A stretch of 64,000 nucleotides of DNA, taken from contig NZ_NXIA01000002.1 of NCBI RefSeq assembly GCF_002412165.1, positions 248,001 to 312,000 on the forward strand, written 5' to 3'. The stretch is from Curtobacterium sp. 'Ferrero' (GTDB taxonomy: Bacteria; Actinomycetota; Actinomycetes; Actinomycetales; Microbacteriaceae). Below, one piece after another: positions 43,174 to 52,200 of this stretch; position 1 is the stretch's first letter; each line of letters begins with the position of its first letter. Under the pieces are notes generated by a model. It saw only the letters and a list, made by a program, of their open reading frames with translations. It searched no databases and was not told where the DNA came from. The position numbers and the translations under genes were made by a program.

Positions 43174-44463
43174 ATGGCCGTGGAACCCTTCGACACCGTC
43201 GACCTCATCCGCACCAAGCGCTCCGGCGACGCCCTCGGCACCGCCGAGATCGACTGGCTCGTCGACGCCTACACCCGTGGGTACGTCGAGGACCCGCAGA
43301 TGGCGGCGCTCGCGATGGCGATCTTCCTCAACGGGATGGAGCGGCGTGAGATCAAGGACCTCACGCTCGCGATGATCGCGTCGGGGGAGCGGATGTCGTT
43401 CGACGCGCTCGGCAAGACGACCGTCGACAAGCACTCGACGGGCGGGGTCGGCGACAAGATCACGCTGCCGCTCGCTCCGCTCGTCGCGTCGTTCGGCGTC
43501 GCGGTGCCGCAGCTGTCCGGGCGCGGGCTCGGTCACACCGGCGGGACGCTCGACAAGCTCGAGTCGGTCCCGGGGTGGCAGGCGTCGCTGTCGAACGACC
43601 GCATGATGGAGATCCTCTCGGACGTCGGCGCCGTCATCTGCGCCGCGGGCTCCGGCCTGGCGCCCGCCGACAAGAAGCTCTACGCGCTCCGCGACATCAC
43701 CGGGACCGTCGAGTGCATCCCGCTCATCGCGTCGAGCATCATGTCGAAGAAGATCGCCGAGGGCACGGGTGCGCTCGTGCTCGACGTGAAGTTCGGGTCC
43801 GGCGCGTTCATGCCGTCGTACGAGGCGTCGCGCGAGCTCGCGCGGACGATGGTCGACCTCGGGAACGACGCCGGGGTCGCGACCTCGGCGCTCCTGACCG
43901 ACATGGAGGTGCCGCTCGGACTCACGATCGGCAACGCGCTCGAGGTCCGCGAGTCGGTCGAGGTGCTCGCGGGCGGCGGGCCGGCCGACGTGGTGGAACT
44001 GACCGTCGCACTGGCGACCGAGATGCTCACGCTCGCCGGGCTGCCCGACGCGGACCCGGCTGCCGCACTCGCCGACGGCCGCGCGATGGACACGTGGCGG
44101 CGGATGATCGGGGCGCAGGGCGGCGACCCCGCCGCGGCCTTGCCCATCGCCCGTGAGCAGCACGTCGTCAACGCACCGTCCTCGGGCGTGCTCGTCCAGC
44201 AGGACGCGCTGACGTTCGGGGTGTCGGCCTGGCGCCTCGGTGCCGGACGTGCCCGGGCGCAGGACCCGGTGCAGGCCGGGGCCGGCATCGAGCTGCACGT
44301 CAAGCCGGGCGACACCGTGACCGCCGGGCAGCCGTTGTGGACCCTCCACACCGACGAGCCGGAGCGCTTCGAGCGGGCGCTCGAGTCGCTCGACGGCGCG
44401 TGGGCGATCGGGTCGTCGGCTCCGGAGCGCGGGCCGATCGTGCGCGAGCGCATCGCGGGCTGA
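43174..44463 (+). CDS. deoA: Thymidine phosphorylase
   Basis: 429 residues. The N-terminal FDTVDLIRTKRSGDALGTAE, the phosphate/nucleoside site DKHSTGGVGDKITLPLAPLV and SGRGLGHTGGTLDKLES are diagnostic. It splits thymidine and deoxyuridine to the base and deoxyribose-1-phosphate. Four bases after cdd and the last gene before a strong terminator, so the operon runs from import to pyrimidine nucleoside cleavage. Confidence 0.96.
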   Translation: MAVEPFDTVDLIRTKRSGDALGTAEIDWLVDAYTRGYVEDPQMAALAMAIFLNGMERREIKDLTLAMIASGERMSFDALGKTTVDKHSTGGVGDKITLPLAPLVASFGVAVPQLSGRGLGHTGGTLDKLESVPGWQASLSNDRMMEILSDVGAVICAAGSGLAPADKKLYALRDITGTVECIPLIASSIMSKKIAEGTGALVLDVKFGSGAFMPSYEASRELARTMVDLGNDAGVATSALLTDMEVPLGLTIGNALEVRESVEVLAGGGPADVVELTVALATEMLTLAGLPDADPAAALADGRAMDTWRRMIGAQGGDPAAALPIAREQHVVNAPSSGVLVQQDALTFGVSAWRLGAGRARAQDPVQAGAGIELHVKPGDTVTAGQPLWTLHTDEPERFERALESLDGAWAIGSSAPERGPIVRERIAG

Positions 44464-44475
44464 TCGCGACCACCT

Positions 44476-44524
44476 GACCGACAGGAGGCTCCCCACCCGT
44501 GGTGTGGGGAGCCTCCAGTCGGTC
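44476..44524 (+). terminator. Strong hairpin ending the nucleoside transport operon
   Basis: Nearly continuous arms from GACCGAC to GTCGGTC enclose AGGAGGCTCCCCA and its complement around CCCGTGG. Its left flank (CGACCACCTGAC.GAC.GGAGGC) matches the left edge of the dispersed palindrome after mtlD (from about 16219), suggesting a related element with a changed stem. Confidence 0.75.
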
Positions 44525-44585
44525 CGCGCGTCTGTTGTGCACAGGTGCCTGCGCGAGGTCGGTGACCACCGATAGCCTGGTGGGC

Positions 44586-45698
44586 ATGAGCGCCGACGCC
44601 ACGACCTACCGCCTGCCCGACGCCGGAGCGGTCATCGACGACCTGCCGAAGGTGTCGCTGCACGACCACCTCGACGGCGGCCTCCGGCCGGCGACGATCG
44701 TCGAGCTGGCAGAGGACGCGGGCGTCGCGCTGCCCACCACCGACCCCGACGCGCTCGGGCAGTGGTTCGCCGACCAGTCGGACTCCGGCTCGCTCGTGGA
44801 GTACCTCAAGACGTTCGACGTCACCACCTCGGTGATGCAGACCGCTCCGCAGCTGCAGCGCGTCGCGCGGGAGTTCGTGGAGGACCTCGTCGCCGACGGC
44901 GTCGTCTACGGCGAGGTGCGGTGGGCGCCCGAGCAGCACCTGGGCGGCGGGCTCACGCTCGACCAGACGGTCGAGGCCGTCCAGGCGGGCATCGAGGAAG
45001 CCGTCGACGCGGCCGGCGGGTCGATCCGGGTGGGGCAGCTCGTCACGGCCATGCGGCACGCCGACCGCTCGCTCGAGATCGCCGAGCTCGCCGTCCGGCA
45101 CCGCGACCACGGCGTCGTCGGCTTCGACATCGCCGGGGCCGAGGCCGGGTTCCCGCCCTCGGGGCACCGTGCGGCGTTCGAGTACCTCGCCGCCCAGCTC
45201 TTCCCGGTGACCGTCCACGCGGGCGAGGCAGACGGTCTCGCCTCGATCCGGTCCGCGTTGGTCGACGGCCGCGCGCTCCGGCTCGGCCACGGCGTCCGGA
45301 TCTTCGAGGACGTCACGCTGTCCGACGCCGGGGACGGGTCGACCCTCGCCACCCTGGGCGAGGTCGCCTCGTGGGTGCGCGACCGGGAGATCCCGCTCGA
45401 GGTCTCGCCGTCGTCGAACCTGCAGACGGGCGCGGTCGCGGCCTGGGGCGACGACCTCGCGGACCACCCGTTCGACGTGCTGTACCAGCTCGGCTTCCGC
45501 GTCACCGTCAACACCGACAACCGCCTGATGAGCGGCACGTCGCTGTCTCGGGAGCTCGCGCTGCTCGCCGGCACGTTCGGCTACGACCTCGACGACCTCG
45601 CCGCGTTCCAGATCAACGCGGCGCTCGGGTCCTTCCTGCCGCTCGAGGACCGCGAGGAGATCATCGCCACCATCACCGCCGGGTACCAGGAGGCCTAG
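44586..45698 (+). CDS. add: Adenosine deaminase
   Basis: 370 residues. The zinc ligands are in PKVSLHDHLDGGL, the catalytic segments are GFDIAGAEAGFPP, VTVHAGEADG and the C-terminal NTDNRLMSGT. It converts adenosine to inosine, feeding the purine nucleoside phosphorylase encoded downstream. It starts a second salvage operon with the PTS IIA/IIB genes. Confidence 0.95.
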   Translation: MSADATTYRLPDAGAVIDDLPKVSLHDHLDGGLRPATIVELAEDAGVALPTTDPDALGQWFADQSDSGSLVEYLKTFDVTTSVMQTAPQLQRVAREFVEDLVADGVVYGEVRWAPEQHLGGGLTLDQTVEAVQAGIEEAVDAAGGSIRVGQLVTAMRHADRSLEIAELAVRHRDHGVVGFDIAGAEAGFPPSGHRAAFEYLAAQLFPVTVHAGEADGLASIRSALVDGRALRLGHGVRIFEDVTLSDAGDGSTLATLGEVASWVRDREIPLEVSPSSNLQTGAVAAWGDDLADHPFDVLYQLGFRVTVNTDNRLMSGTSLSRELALLAGTFGYDLDDLAAFQINAALGSFLPLEDREEIIATITAGYQEA

Positions 45699-45701
45699 AC
45701 C

Positions 45702-46211
45702 GTGTCGCTCCCACCGCTGCCGGACGAAGCCGTCGTGCTCGGGGCGTCCGCGTCGTCGTGGCGCGAGGCGCTCCGGATCGCGGGCGGGGCGCTCGTCGCC
45801 TCCGGGGCCGCGACGGACCCGTACACCGACGCCATGATCGACATGGTGGAGGAGCACGGTCCGTACATCGTCATCTCGCCGGGGCTCGCGTTCGCCCACG
45901 CCCGGCCGGGTTCGTCCGTGCTCCGGGACGGCCTCGCGATCGTCACGCTCGCGTCGCCGGTCGTGTTCGGGCACCCGCACAACGACCCCGTGCGGGTGGT
46001 GCTCGGGCTCGCCGTGGCCGAGATCGGCACGCACCTCGAGTCGATCGGCGAGATCGCGAACGTCTTCAACGACCCCGGCGTGACCGCACGGTTGGCGGAC
46101 GCCACCACGGCGGACGAGGTCCGGGCCGTCCTGGGCGTGTCGGCCGCGCGTGGTGCGGGCGGCGCCGTGGCCGGGAAACCGGCTGAGCGCGACGCGGGCG
46201 GTGCGTCGTGA
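45702..46211 (+). CDS. PTS EIIA, mannitol/ascorbate (SgaA-like) type
   Basis: 169 residues from GTG 45702, 3 bp after add. His66 in SPGLAFAHARPGSSV is the phosphorylation site. VVFGHPHNDPVRVVLGLA follows as in the PtsN/SgaA group. The tail after residue 145 is an Ala/Gly-rich linker. It overlaps the IIB gene by 4 nt. No IIC gene is present nearby. Confidence 0.9.
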   Translation: MSLPPLPDEAVVLGASASSWREALRIAGGALVASGAATDPYTDAMIDMVEEHGPYIVISPGLAFAHARPGSSVLRDGLAIVTLASPVVFGHPHNDPVRVVLGLAVAEIGTHLESIGEIANVFNDPGVTARLADATTADEVRAVLGVSAARGAGGAVAGKPAERDAGGAS

Positions 46212-46486
46212 AGATCGTGACGATCTGCGGCGCCGGCATCGGGTCGAGCGGGATCCTCAAGGTGAACGCGGAGAAGGCGCTCGAGTCGCTCGGGCTGACC
46301 GCCTCGGTCGTCGCGGCGGATGTCGCCTCGGTGCGGCGGGTGGCGGACGACGCGAACGTGATCCTCACGAGCCAGGAGTTCGTCGAGGCGATCGGCGACA
46401 CCTACGCGGAGGTCATCGTCATCCGCAACCACTTCGACCAGGACGAGATCACCGCGGCGGTGGACCGGGCGCTCGGGGAGCACTGA
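46208..46486 (+). CDS. PTS EIIB, ascorbate (SgaB/UlaB-like) type
   Basis: 92 residues. Cys7 in KIVTICGAGIGSSGILK is the phosphocysteine. GTG start within the IIA stop. Without a IIC partner in the window, it either serves a permease encoded elsewhere or acts with IIA as a regulatory phosphorelay for nucleoside metabolism (inference). Confidence 0.88.
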   Translation: MKIVTICGAGIGSSGILKVNAEKALESLGLTASVVAADVASVRRVADDANVILTSQEFVEAIGDTYAEVIVIRNHFDQDEITAAVDRALGEH

Positions 46487-46507
46487 CCCGGGGCGAGACG
46501 CGCTGCG

Positions 46508-46551
46508 GCGCGGACGGGGGCGGGCTGTGGCGCGGACGGGGGCGGGCTGTG
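46508..46551. repeat. Two 22-bp tandem repeats
   Basis: The 22-bp unit GCGCGGACGGGGGCGGGCTG plus TG occurs twice without spacer in the gap before the purine nucleoside phosphorylase. No dyad or promoter motif is clear. Confidence 0.65.
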
Positions 46552-46605
46552 GCGCGGGCGCGTGTGCGCGGCGGGTCGGCCGGTGGCGCGCCCTAGGATC
46601 GGTGC

Positions 46606-47469
46606 ATGAGCACGGACAACCCGCTGACCGACCCCGCCGCCGACCCGTTCGAGGTCGCACGCGCCGCCGCAGACGTCATCGCGTCGAAGTCGGGGATCGC
46701 ACGGCACGACATCGCCCTGACCCTCGGATCCGGATGGGGCAAGGCTGCCGACATCATCGGTGAGACGGTCTCCGAGATCCCGGCGTCGGAGGTCCCCGGC
46801 TTCAGCGCGTCGGCCGTGCCCGGGCACTCCGGCACGGTGCGCTCGATCGCGCTGCCGGACGGCCGGCACGCCCTGGTCATCGGCGCCCGGACCCACTACT
46901 ACGAGGGCCACGGGGTCCGCCGCGTCGTGCACAGCGTCCGCACCGCAGCGGCGACCGGCGCGTCGGTGATGATCCTCACGAACGGCGCCGGCGGGATCAA
47001 GGAGCACTGGACGCCCGGCACCCCCGTCCTGATCAGCGACCACATCAACCTGACGGCGGACAGCCCGCTCGAGGGTGCGACGTTCGTCGACCTCACCGAC
47101 CTGTACTCGGCGCGGCTGCGTGCCGTCGCCCGCAGCGTGGACCCGTCGCTGGACGAGGGCGTCTACACGCAGTTCCGCGGGCCCCACTACGAGACCCCGG
47201 CCGAGGTGCAGATGGCCAAGACGATCGGCGGCCACATCGTCGGCATGTCGACGGCGCTCGAAGCCATCGCGGCGCGCCAGGCGGGCATGGAGGTCCTCGG
47301 CTTCTCGCTCATCACCAACCTCGCTGCCGGCATCCAGACGACCCCGCTGTCGCACGCCGAGGTGCTCGAGGCCGGACGGGAGGCCGAACCGCGCATCGCC
47401 GACCTGCTCGCCCGCGTGGTCGCCGCCATCGGTTCGTCGCCCGCAGCCACCGACGGGTCCGCGCAGTGA
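46606..47469 (+). CDS. Purine nucleoside phosphorylase (trimeric type)
   Basis: 287 residues. LGSGWGKAAD binds phosphate, RTHYYEGHG is seen as ARTHYYEGHGVRRV, and TNGAGGIKEHW with QFRGPHYETPAEV completes the active site. It cleaves inosine and guanosine to base and ribose-1-phosphate. Its stop overlaps the phosphohexomutase start, which then moves the phosphate on ribose-1-phosphate or another sugar. Confidence 0.93.
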   Translation: MSTDNPLTDPAADPFEVARAAADVIASKSGIARHDIALTLGSGWGKAADIIGETVSEIPASEVPGFSASAVPGHSGTVRSIALPDGRHALVIGARTHYYEGHGVRRVVHSVRTAAATGASVMILTNGAGGIKEHWTPGTPVLISDHINLTADSPLEGATFVDLTDLYSARLRAVARSVDPSLDEGVYTQFRGPHYETPAEVQMAKTIGGHIVGMSTALEAIAARQAGMEVLGFSLITNLAAGIQTTPLSHAEVLEAGREAEPRIADLLARVVAAIGSSPAATDGSAQ

Positions 47470-49124
47470 CGGTCGACGGCGTGGTCGCCGCCGCACGCGC
47501 GTGGTCCGCGCAGGACCCGGACGAGCAGACCCGCGCCGAGCTCGACGCGGTCGTCGAGGCCGCAGCGGGCGGTGACGAGCACGCGGTCCAGGAACTCGCC
47601 GACCGGTTCGCGGGCCGCCTGGCGTTCGGCACCGCCGGGCTCCGTGCCGAGCTCGGCTACGGGCCCCTTCGGATGAACCGCGTCGTGGTGACCCAGGCGG
47701 CCGCCGGGCTGGCGAAGTTCCTCATCGACTCCGGCCGTTCGCGCAGCGTCGTCATCGGTTACGACGGCCGCGTCAACTCGGACGTCTTCGCCCGTGACTC
47801 GGCCGAGGTCTTGCGCGGCCTCGGGCTCGAGGTCACGCTCCTGCCCTCGGCTCTGCCCACACCGGTCCTGGCGTTCGCCGTCCGGCACCTCGCGGTGGGT
47901 GCCGGCGTCATGGTCACGGCGAGCCACAACCCGCCCCGCGACAACGGCTACAAGGTGTACCTCGGCGAGGGTGACGAAGGATCGCAGATCGTCCCGCCGG
48001 TCGACGCGACCATCGCCGCCGCGATCGACGACGTGGCCGCCGGGTCCATCATCGAACTCGAGCGGGCCACGGACTACATCGTCGCCGACGGCTCGCTGCT
48101 CGACGCGTACGTCGAAGCGACGGCGGCGACCGTGCCGGTGCCCGCGCTCCCGGCCGAGGAGCAGCCGACCGTGGTCTACACGGCCATGCACGGCGTCGGG
48201 TGGGAGACCGCCCGTGCGGTGTTCGAACGCGCCGGGTACGCCGTCCCGACGACCGTGCCGGAGCAGATCGAGCCCGACGGGGCGTTCCCGACGGTCGCGT
48301 TCCCGAACCCCGAGGAGCCGGGCGCGATGGACCTCGCCGTCGCCAGGGGTGTCGCGGCGGGGGCGGACCTGGTGATCGCGAACGATCCGGATGCCGACCG
48401 GCTGGCGCTCGCGATCCCGGACGGCTCCGGGTCCTTCCGGCGTCTCTCCGGCAACGAGGTCGGCTGGCTGCTCGGTTGGCAGGCAGCGGCACGTTCCGTC
48501 TCGGACGGACGGGGCGGCACCCTCGCGGCGTCGATCGTCTCGTCGCCCGCGCTCGCCCGCGTCGCGGAGCGCCACGGTCTGGCCTACCGGGACACGCTCA
48601 CCGGCTTCAAGTGGGTGTCGCGCGTGCCGGACCTGGTGTTCGGGTACGAGGAGGCCCTCGGCTACCTCGTCGACCCCGCCGTCGTGCGGGACAAGGACGG
48701 CATCTCGGCCGCCCTCGCCCTGCTCGACCTCGCCACGACGCTCGCCGCGTCCGGACAGACGATCGCCGACCGCCTCGAAGCCTTCGCCGCGGAGTTCGGT
48801 GCGTTCGCGTCCGGGCAGGTGGCCACCCGCGTCGACGACCTGTCCCGCATCGGGGAGATCATGGCGGCGCTCCGGTCCGACCAGCCGACGTCGCTCGGGC
48901 CGGTCGCCGTCCGCTCGGTGACCGACTACGCCGAGGGCGTCGCCGGGTTCCCGCCGTCGGACATCCTGCGGTACGACCTCGAGGGTGACGCCCGCGTGAT
49001 CGTCCGTCCGAGCGGCACCGAGCCGAAGGTCAAGGTGTACATCGACACCGTCGCGGCGACCCCGGCCGATGCCCAGGCGCTCGTCGACGCCCTCGCCGAC
49101 GCCGTGCGTCCCCTCGTGTCGTAG
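47466..49124 (+). CDS. Phospho-sugar mutase (phosphomannomutase/phosphopentomutase-like)
   Basis: 552 residues, alpha-D-phosphohexomutase superfamily. The phospho-Ser is in GVMVTASHNPPRDNGYKVY, the metal loop is NDPDADRLALAI, and the sugar-binding loop is GYEEALGYLV. Length and the N-terminal FGTAGLRAELGYGPLRMN match the PGM2-like group, which includes phosphopentomutases. Given its coupling to purine nucleoside phosphorylase, ribose-1-phosphate to ribose-5-phosphate is the likely reaction. GTG start. Confidence 0.92.
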   Translation: MTVDGVVAAARAWSAQDPDEQTRAELDAVVEAAAGGDEHAVQELADRFAGRLAFGTAGLRAELGYGPLRMNRVVVTQAAAGLAKFLIDSGRSRSVVIGYDGRVNSDVFARDSAEVLRGLGLEVTLLPSALPTPVLAFAVRHLAVGAGVMVTASHNPPRDNGYKVYLGEGDEGSQIVPPVDATIAAAIDDVAAGSIIELERATDYIVADGSLLDAYVEATAATVPVPALPAEEQPTVVYTAMHGVGWETARAVFERAGYAVPTTVPEQIEPDGAFPTVAFPNPEEPGAMDLAVARGVAAGADLVIANDPDADRLALAIPDGSGSFRRLSGNEVGWLLGWQAAARSVSDGRGGTLAASIVSSPALARVAERHGLAYRDTLTGFKWVSRVPDLVFGYEEALGYLVDPAVVRDKDGISAALALLDLATTLAASGQTIADRLEAFAAEFGAFASGQVATRVDDLSRIGEIMAALRSDQPTSLGPVAVRSVTDYAEGVAGFPPSDILRYDLEGDARVIVRPSGTEPKVKVYIDTVAATPADAQALVDALADAVRPLVS

Positions 49125-49142
49125 CACGCGGCGCGGGGCGCG

Positions 49143-49205
49143 CCGGAACCAGGTTCCGGACACAGCACCGTGGTTTTTCACGGTGCTGTGTCCGTTCGGA
49201 GGTGC
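49143..49205. repeat. Left 63-bp inverted copy (hairpin) flanking the AbiEi/DUF559 gene
   Basis: It consists of CCGGAACCAGGTTCCGG, then the hairpin ACACAGCACCGTG-gtttttC-ACGGTGCTGTGT, then CCGTTCGGAGGTGC. The right copy (50252-50314) is its reverse complement with 5 mismatches, two of which are compensating changes in the stem. It also follows the mutase stop and may serve as its terminator. Confidence 0.75.
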
Positions 49206-49311
49206 GATGAGCCGCTCGTCGCCACTCCTGCACAGCGCGGAGCGGACTCGCCGTTCTCCACTTGGGCCTGCGACGCCGCTCGGTCCGGCGAAGTTGCTCC
49301 ACGCTGTGACG

Positions 49312-50250
49312 ATGGATCGACTCCCGCTGTTCCGTGTTCCCACAGACGCAAGCGAGGCTCGTGAGTTCCGACGTCGACGCGCGAGCGGGGAGCTCGTGCG
49401 CCTCGGGTACGGGGTCGTGACCACCGCGGTCGACTTCGAGGAGGCGTCCGAGGCGTCCAGGCACCGTGCAAAGGTGGACGCGGTCCTCAGCAGGTCGCGT
49501 GCCGGGCTCATCGTGTCGCACGAGTCAGCCGTCGTGATGCACGACCTGCCGTGGTTCGGTCCGCTCCCCGATCGGGTGGTCCTCACCGACCCGACCCGCG
49601 AGCGCTCGCAGCGCTTGCGGTTCGCCGACAAGGTGCCAGCCCGGGGTCGTTCTGTCCCGACCGTCGAGATCGACGGGATCGCGACGACGGATCTCGTCAC
49701 GACCGCCGTCGACATCGCTCTGCGCAGCGATCGGGGTCACGCGATCGTCGTCTTGGACGCTGTGTTGCGTCGCGGAGCACGGCGAGAGGACCTGATCGCC
49801 GAACTGGAGAGACGCCCAACCCGGCGCGGAGCTGCTCGTGCGGCTCGGCTCATCGGCATCGCAGACGCACGGACCGAGTCGCCGGGGGAGAGCCTGACGA
49901 ACTTGCTCTTCCACGACCTCGGCCTCCCGGCGCCGATCCTGCAACAGGAGTTCCGCGCTCATGGCGGCGTCGTCGCCCGGGTCGACTTCTGGTTCCCCGA
50001 CCAAGGCGTCGTCGTCGAGTTCGACGGACTCTTCAAGTACCGTGACCGCTCGATGCGTGGCGGTCGCTCGGCTGAGGACGTCGTCGTTGACGAGAAGCTC
50101 CGCGAAGACGCCGTGCGGGCGATCCCTGGCGTGGAGGGAGTCGCTCGGGTCACCTGGCGCGATGTGTTGCCCGGCGGGAGCGCACCGACCGAGTTGCGGC
50201 GGGCCGGATTGCCCGTGTCGCACGCCGTCCGACGGACCCCTCCGTGGTGA
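49312..50250 (+). CDS. AbiEi-antitoxin-like N-terminus with DUF559/Vsr-like nuclease-fold C-terminus
   Basis: 312 residues from ATG 49312. The N-terminal FRRRRASGELVRLGYGVVTT is the winged-helix AbiEi_4-like start. The C-terminal part, RVDFWFPDQGVVVEFDGLFKY followed by KLREDAVRAIPG and VTWRDV, matches the DUF559 restriction-endonuclease fold. Asp in RVDFWFP and the Glu-x-Asp of VVEFDG are at catalytic positions. A further upstream ATG (49207) would add 35 low-complexity residues. It stands alone between inverted repeats. Role unknown; related proteins are linked to phage defence or toxin-antitoxin systems. Confidence 0.8.
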   Translation: MDRLPLFRVPTDASEAREFRRRRASGELVRLGYGVVTTAVDFEEASEASRHRAKVDAVLSRSRAGLIVSHESAVVMHDLPWFGPLPDRVVLTDPTRERSQRLRFADKVPARGRSVPTVEIDGIATTDLVTTAVDIALRSDRGHAIVVLDAVLRRGARREDLIAELERRPTRRGAARAARLIGIADARTESPGESLTNLLFHDLGLPAPILQQEFRAHGGVVARVDFWFPDQGVVVEFDGLFKYRDRSMRGGRSAEDVVVDEKLREDAVRAIPGVEGVARVTWRDVLPGGSAPTELRRAGLPVSHAVRRTPPW

Positions 50251-50251
50251 T

Positions 50252-50314
50252 GCACCGCCGAACGGACACAGCACCGCGGAAGACCGCGGTGCTGTGTCCG
50301 GAACCTGGTTCCGG
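50252..50314. repeat. Right 63-bp inverted copy (hairpin) flanking the AbiEi/DUF559 gene
   Basis: Reverse-complement counterpart of 49143-49205, 58 of 63 identical. The stem reads ACACAGCACCGCG/CGCGGTGCTGTGT: both arms have changed together relative to the left copy (GTG/CAC to GCG/CGC). It starts 1 bp after the gene's stop and lies 28 bp from the end of the carboxylase gene, where it can also terminate. Confidence 0.75.
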
Positions 50315-50342
50315 GGGTAAGGCGCGCCCGGGCCGCCGCGCG

Positions 50343-52121
50343 CTACGCGAGCTCGAGCAGCACGTGGCCGGACGAGATCGTCTGGCCGACGGGGGCGTTC
50401 AGCGCCTTCACGACACCGTCGCGGCTCGCCTGCACCGGCTGTTCCATCTTCATGGCCTCGAGCACGACGAGCAGGTCGCCCTTCACGACGGTGTCACCCT
50501 CGGCGACGGCGACCTTCACCACGGTGGCCTGCATCGGCGACGTCACCGAGCCGGACGACGCCAGCCCACCGCGGACGCCGGAGGAACGACGCTTCGGGGG
50601 AGCGGACGGACCCGCAGGACGACGACCGGCGGCCCCGGCAGCACCACCGCCGACGATCGACGGCATGGTGACCTCGATGCGCTTGCCCTGCACCTCGACC
50701 ACGACGGTGTCTCGCGACGCCGGGGCGGGGAGCTCCTCGGTCGCACCGCTCCAGGCCGGGATCTCGTTGACGAAGTCGGTCTCGATCCACTGCGTGTAGA
50801 CGGAGAACGGGGTCTCGTCGTCGGTCGCGAACGCCGGGTCCGACACGACGGCGCGGTGGAACGGCAGCACGGTCGGCAGCCCCGTCACCTCGAACTCGGC
50901 GAGGGCACGGCGCGACCGCTCGAGCGCCTCCTCCCGCGTGGCCCCCGTGACGATGAGCTTCGCGAGCATCGAGTCGAACGAGCCGGACACGACGTCGCCG
51001 GACACGACGCCCGAGTCCACCCGGACGCCCGGGCCGGACGGCGCGTTGAACGCGTGCACGGGGCCGGGCGCGGGGAAGAAGTTGCGGCCGGCGTCCTCAC
51101 CGTTGATGCGGAACTCGAACGAGTGGCCCTTCGGCGCCGGGTCGTCGTAGTCGAGCACGCCACCCTCGGCGATGCGGAACTGCTCGCGCACGAGGTCGAT
51201 GCCGGTGACCTCCTCCGACACGCAGTGCTCCACCTGCAGACGCGTGTTCACCTCGAGGAACGACACCGTGCCGTCGGCACCGATGAGGAACTCGCACGTA
51301 CCCGCACCGACGTAGCCGACCTCGCGCAGGATGGCCTTCGACGACTCGTACAGACGCTCCTGCTGGGCATCGGTCAGGTACGGCGCCGGAGCCTCCTCCA
51401 CCAGCTTCTGGTGGCGGCGCTGCAGCGAGCAGTCACGCGTCGAGACGATGACGACGTTGCCGTGCTCGTCCGCGAGGCACTGGGTCTCGACGTGCCGCGG
51501 CTTGTCGAGGTACTTCTCGACGAAGCACTCACCGCGACCGAACGCGGCGATCGCCTCGCGCGTCGCCGACTCGAACTGCGCGGCCACCTCTTCCCGCGTG
51601 CGGGCGACCTTCAGACCGCGGCCGCCGCCGCCGAACGCCGCCTTGATGGCGACCGGCAGGCCCACCTCGTCCGCGAACGCGATGACCTCGGAGGCGTCCG
51701 CGACGGGCTCGATGGTCCCGGGCGCGAGCGGCGCGCCGACCTTCTCGGCGACGTGACGCGCGGAGACCTTGTCGCCGAGGCGCTCGATCGACTCCGGCGA
51801 CGGGCCGATCCAGGTCAGCCCGGCGTCGATGACGGCGCGGGCGAAATCGGCGTTCTCGGCGAGGAAGCCGTACCCCGGGTGCACCGCGTCCGCGCCGGAG
51901 CGGCGGGCGACGGAGATGATCTTGTCGATGACGAGGTAGGTCTCGGCGCTCGTGGTGCCGTTCAGCGCGTAGGCCTCGTCGGCGAGGCGGGCGTGGAGGG
52001 CGTCACGGTCCTGGTCGGCGTAGACCGCGACCGATGCCTTGCCTGCGTCGCGGGCCGCGCGGATGATGCGGACGGCGATCTCGCCGCGGTTCGCGATGAG
52101 GACCTTGCTGATACGGGGCAT
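50343..52121 (-). CDS. Acyl-CoA carboxylase alpha subunit (biotin carboxylase plus biotin carrier)
   Basis: 592 residues. The biotin carboxylase domain starts [20 protein letters not shown] and has the ATP-grasp loop [10 protein letters not shown] and [20 protein letters not shown]. The C-terminal carrier domain has the biotinyl-Lys in [11 protein letters not shown]. It carboxylates biotin for acetyl- or propionyl-CoA carboxylation, supplying malonyl- or methylmalonyl-CoA for lipid synthesis. The beta and epsilon subunits and the biotin ligase lie 6-9 kb away in this window. Confidence 0.95.
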   Translation of the reverse strand: MPRISKVLIANRGEIAVRIIRAARDAGKASVAVYADQDRDALHARLADEAYALNGTTSAETYLVIDKIISVARRSGADAVHPGYGFLAENADFARAVIDAGLTWIGPSPESIERLGDKVSARHVAEKVGAPLAPGTIEPVADASEVIAFADEVGLPVAIKAAFGGGGRGLKVARTREEVAAQFESATREAIAAFGRGECFVEKYLDKPRHVETQCLADEHGNVVIVSTRDCSLQRRHQKLVEEAPAPYLTDAQQERLYESSKAILREVGYVGAGTCEFLIGADGTVSFLEVNTRLQVEHCVSEEVTGIDLVREQFRIAEGGVLDYDDPAPKGHSFEFRINGEDAGRNFFPAPGPVHAFNAPSGPGVRVDSGVVSGDVVSGSFDSMLAKLIVTGATREEALERSRRALAEFEVTGLPTVLPFHRAVVSDPAFATDDETPFSVYTQWIETDFVNEIPAWSGATEELPAPASRDTVVVEVQGKRIEVTMPSIVGGGAAGAAGRRPAGPSAPPKRRSSGVRGGLASSGSVTSPMQATVVKVAVAEGDTVVKGDLLVVLEAMKMEQPVQASRDGVVKALNAPVGQTISSGHVLLELA

Positions 52122-52200
52122 GGTACGTCAGCGTATTCGTGCGGCGGCGGCGCGAATTGACTGGCACCCACAAAGAACCAGGGCGAACCAGTGTGGATGT

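Noticed and set aside
43680..46034. 784-codon minus-strand open frame across deoA and add
   Set aside because: It crosses three well-supported plus-strand genes and a terminator and has no recognisable domain.
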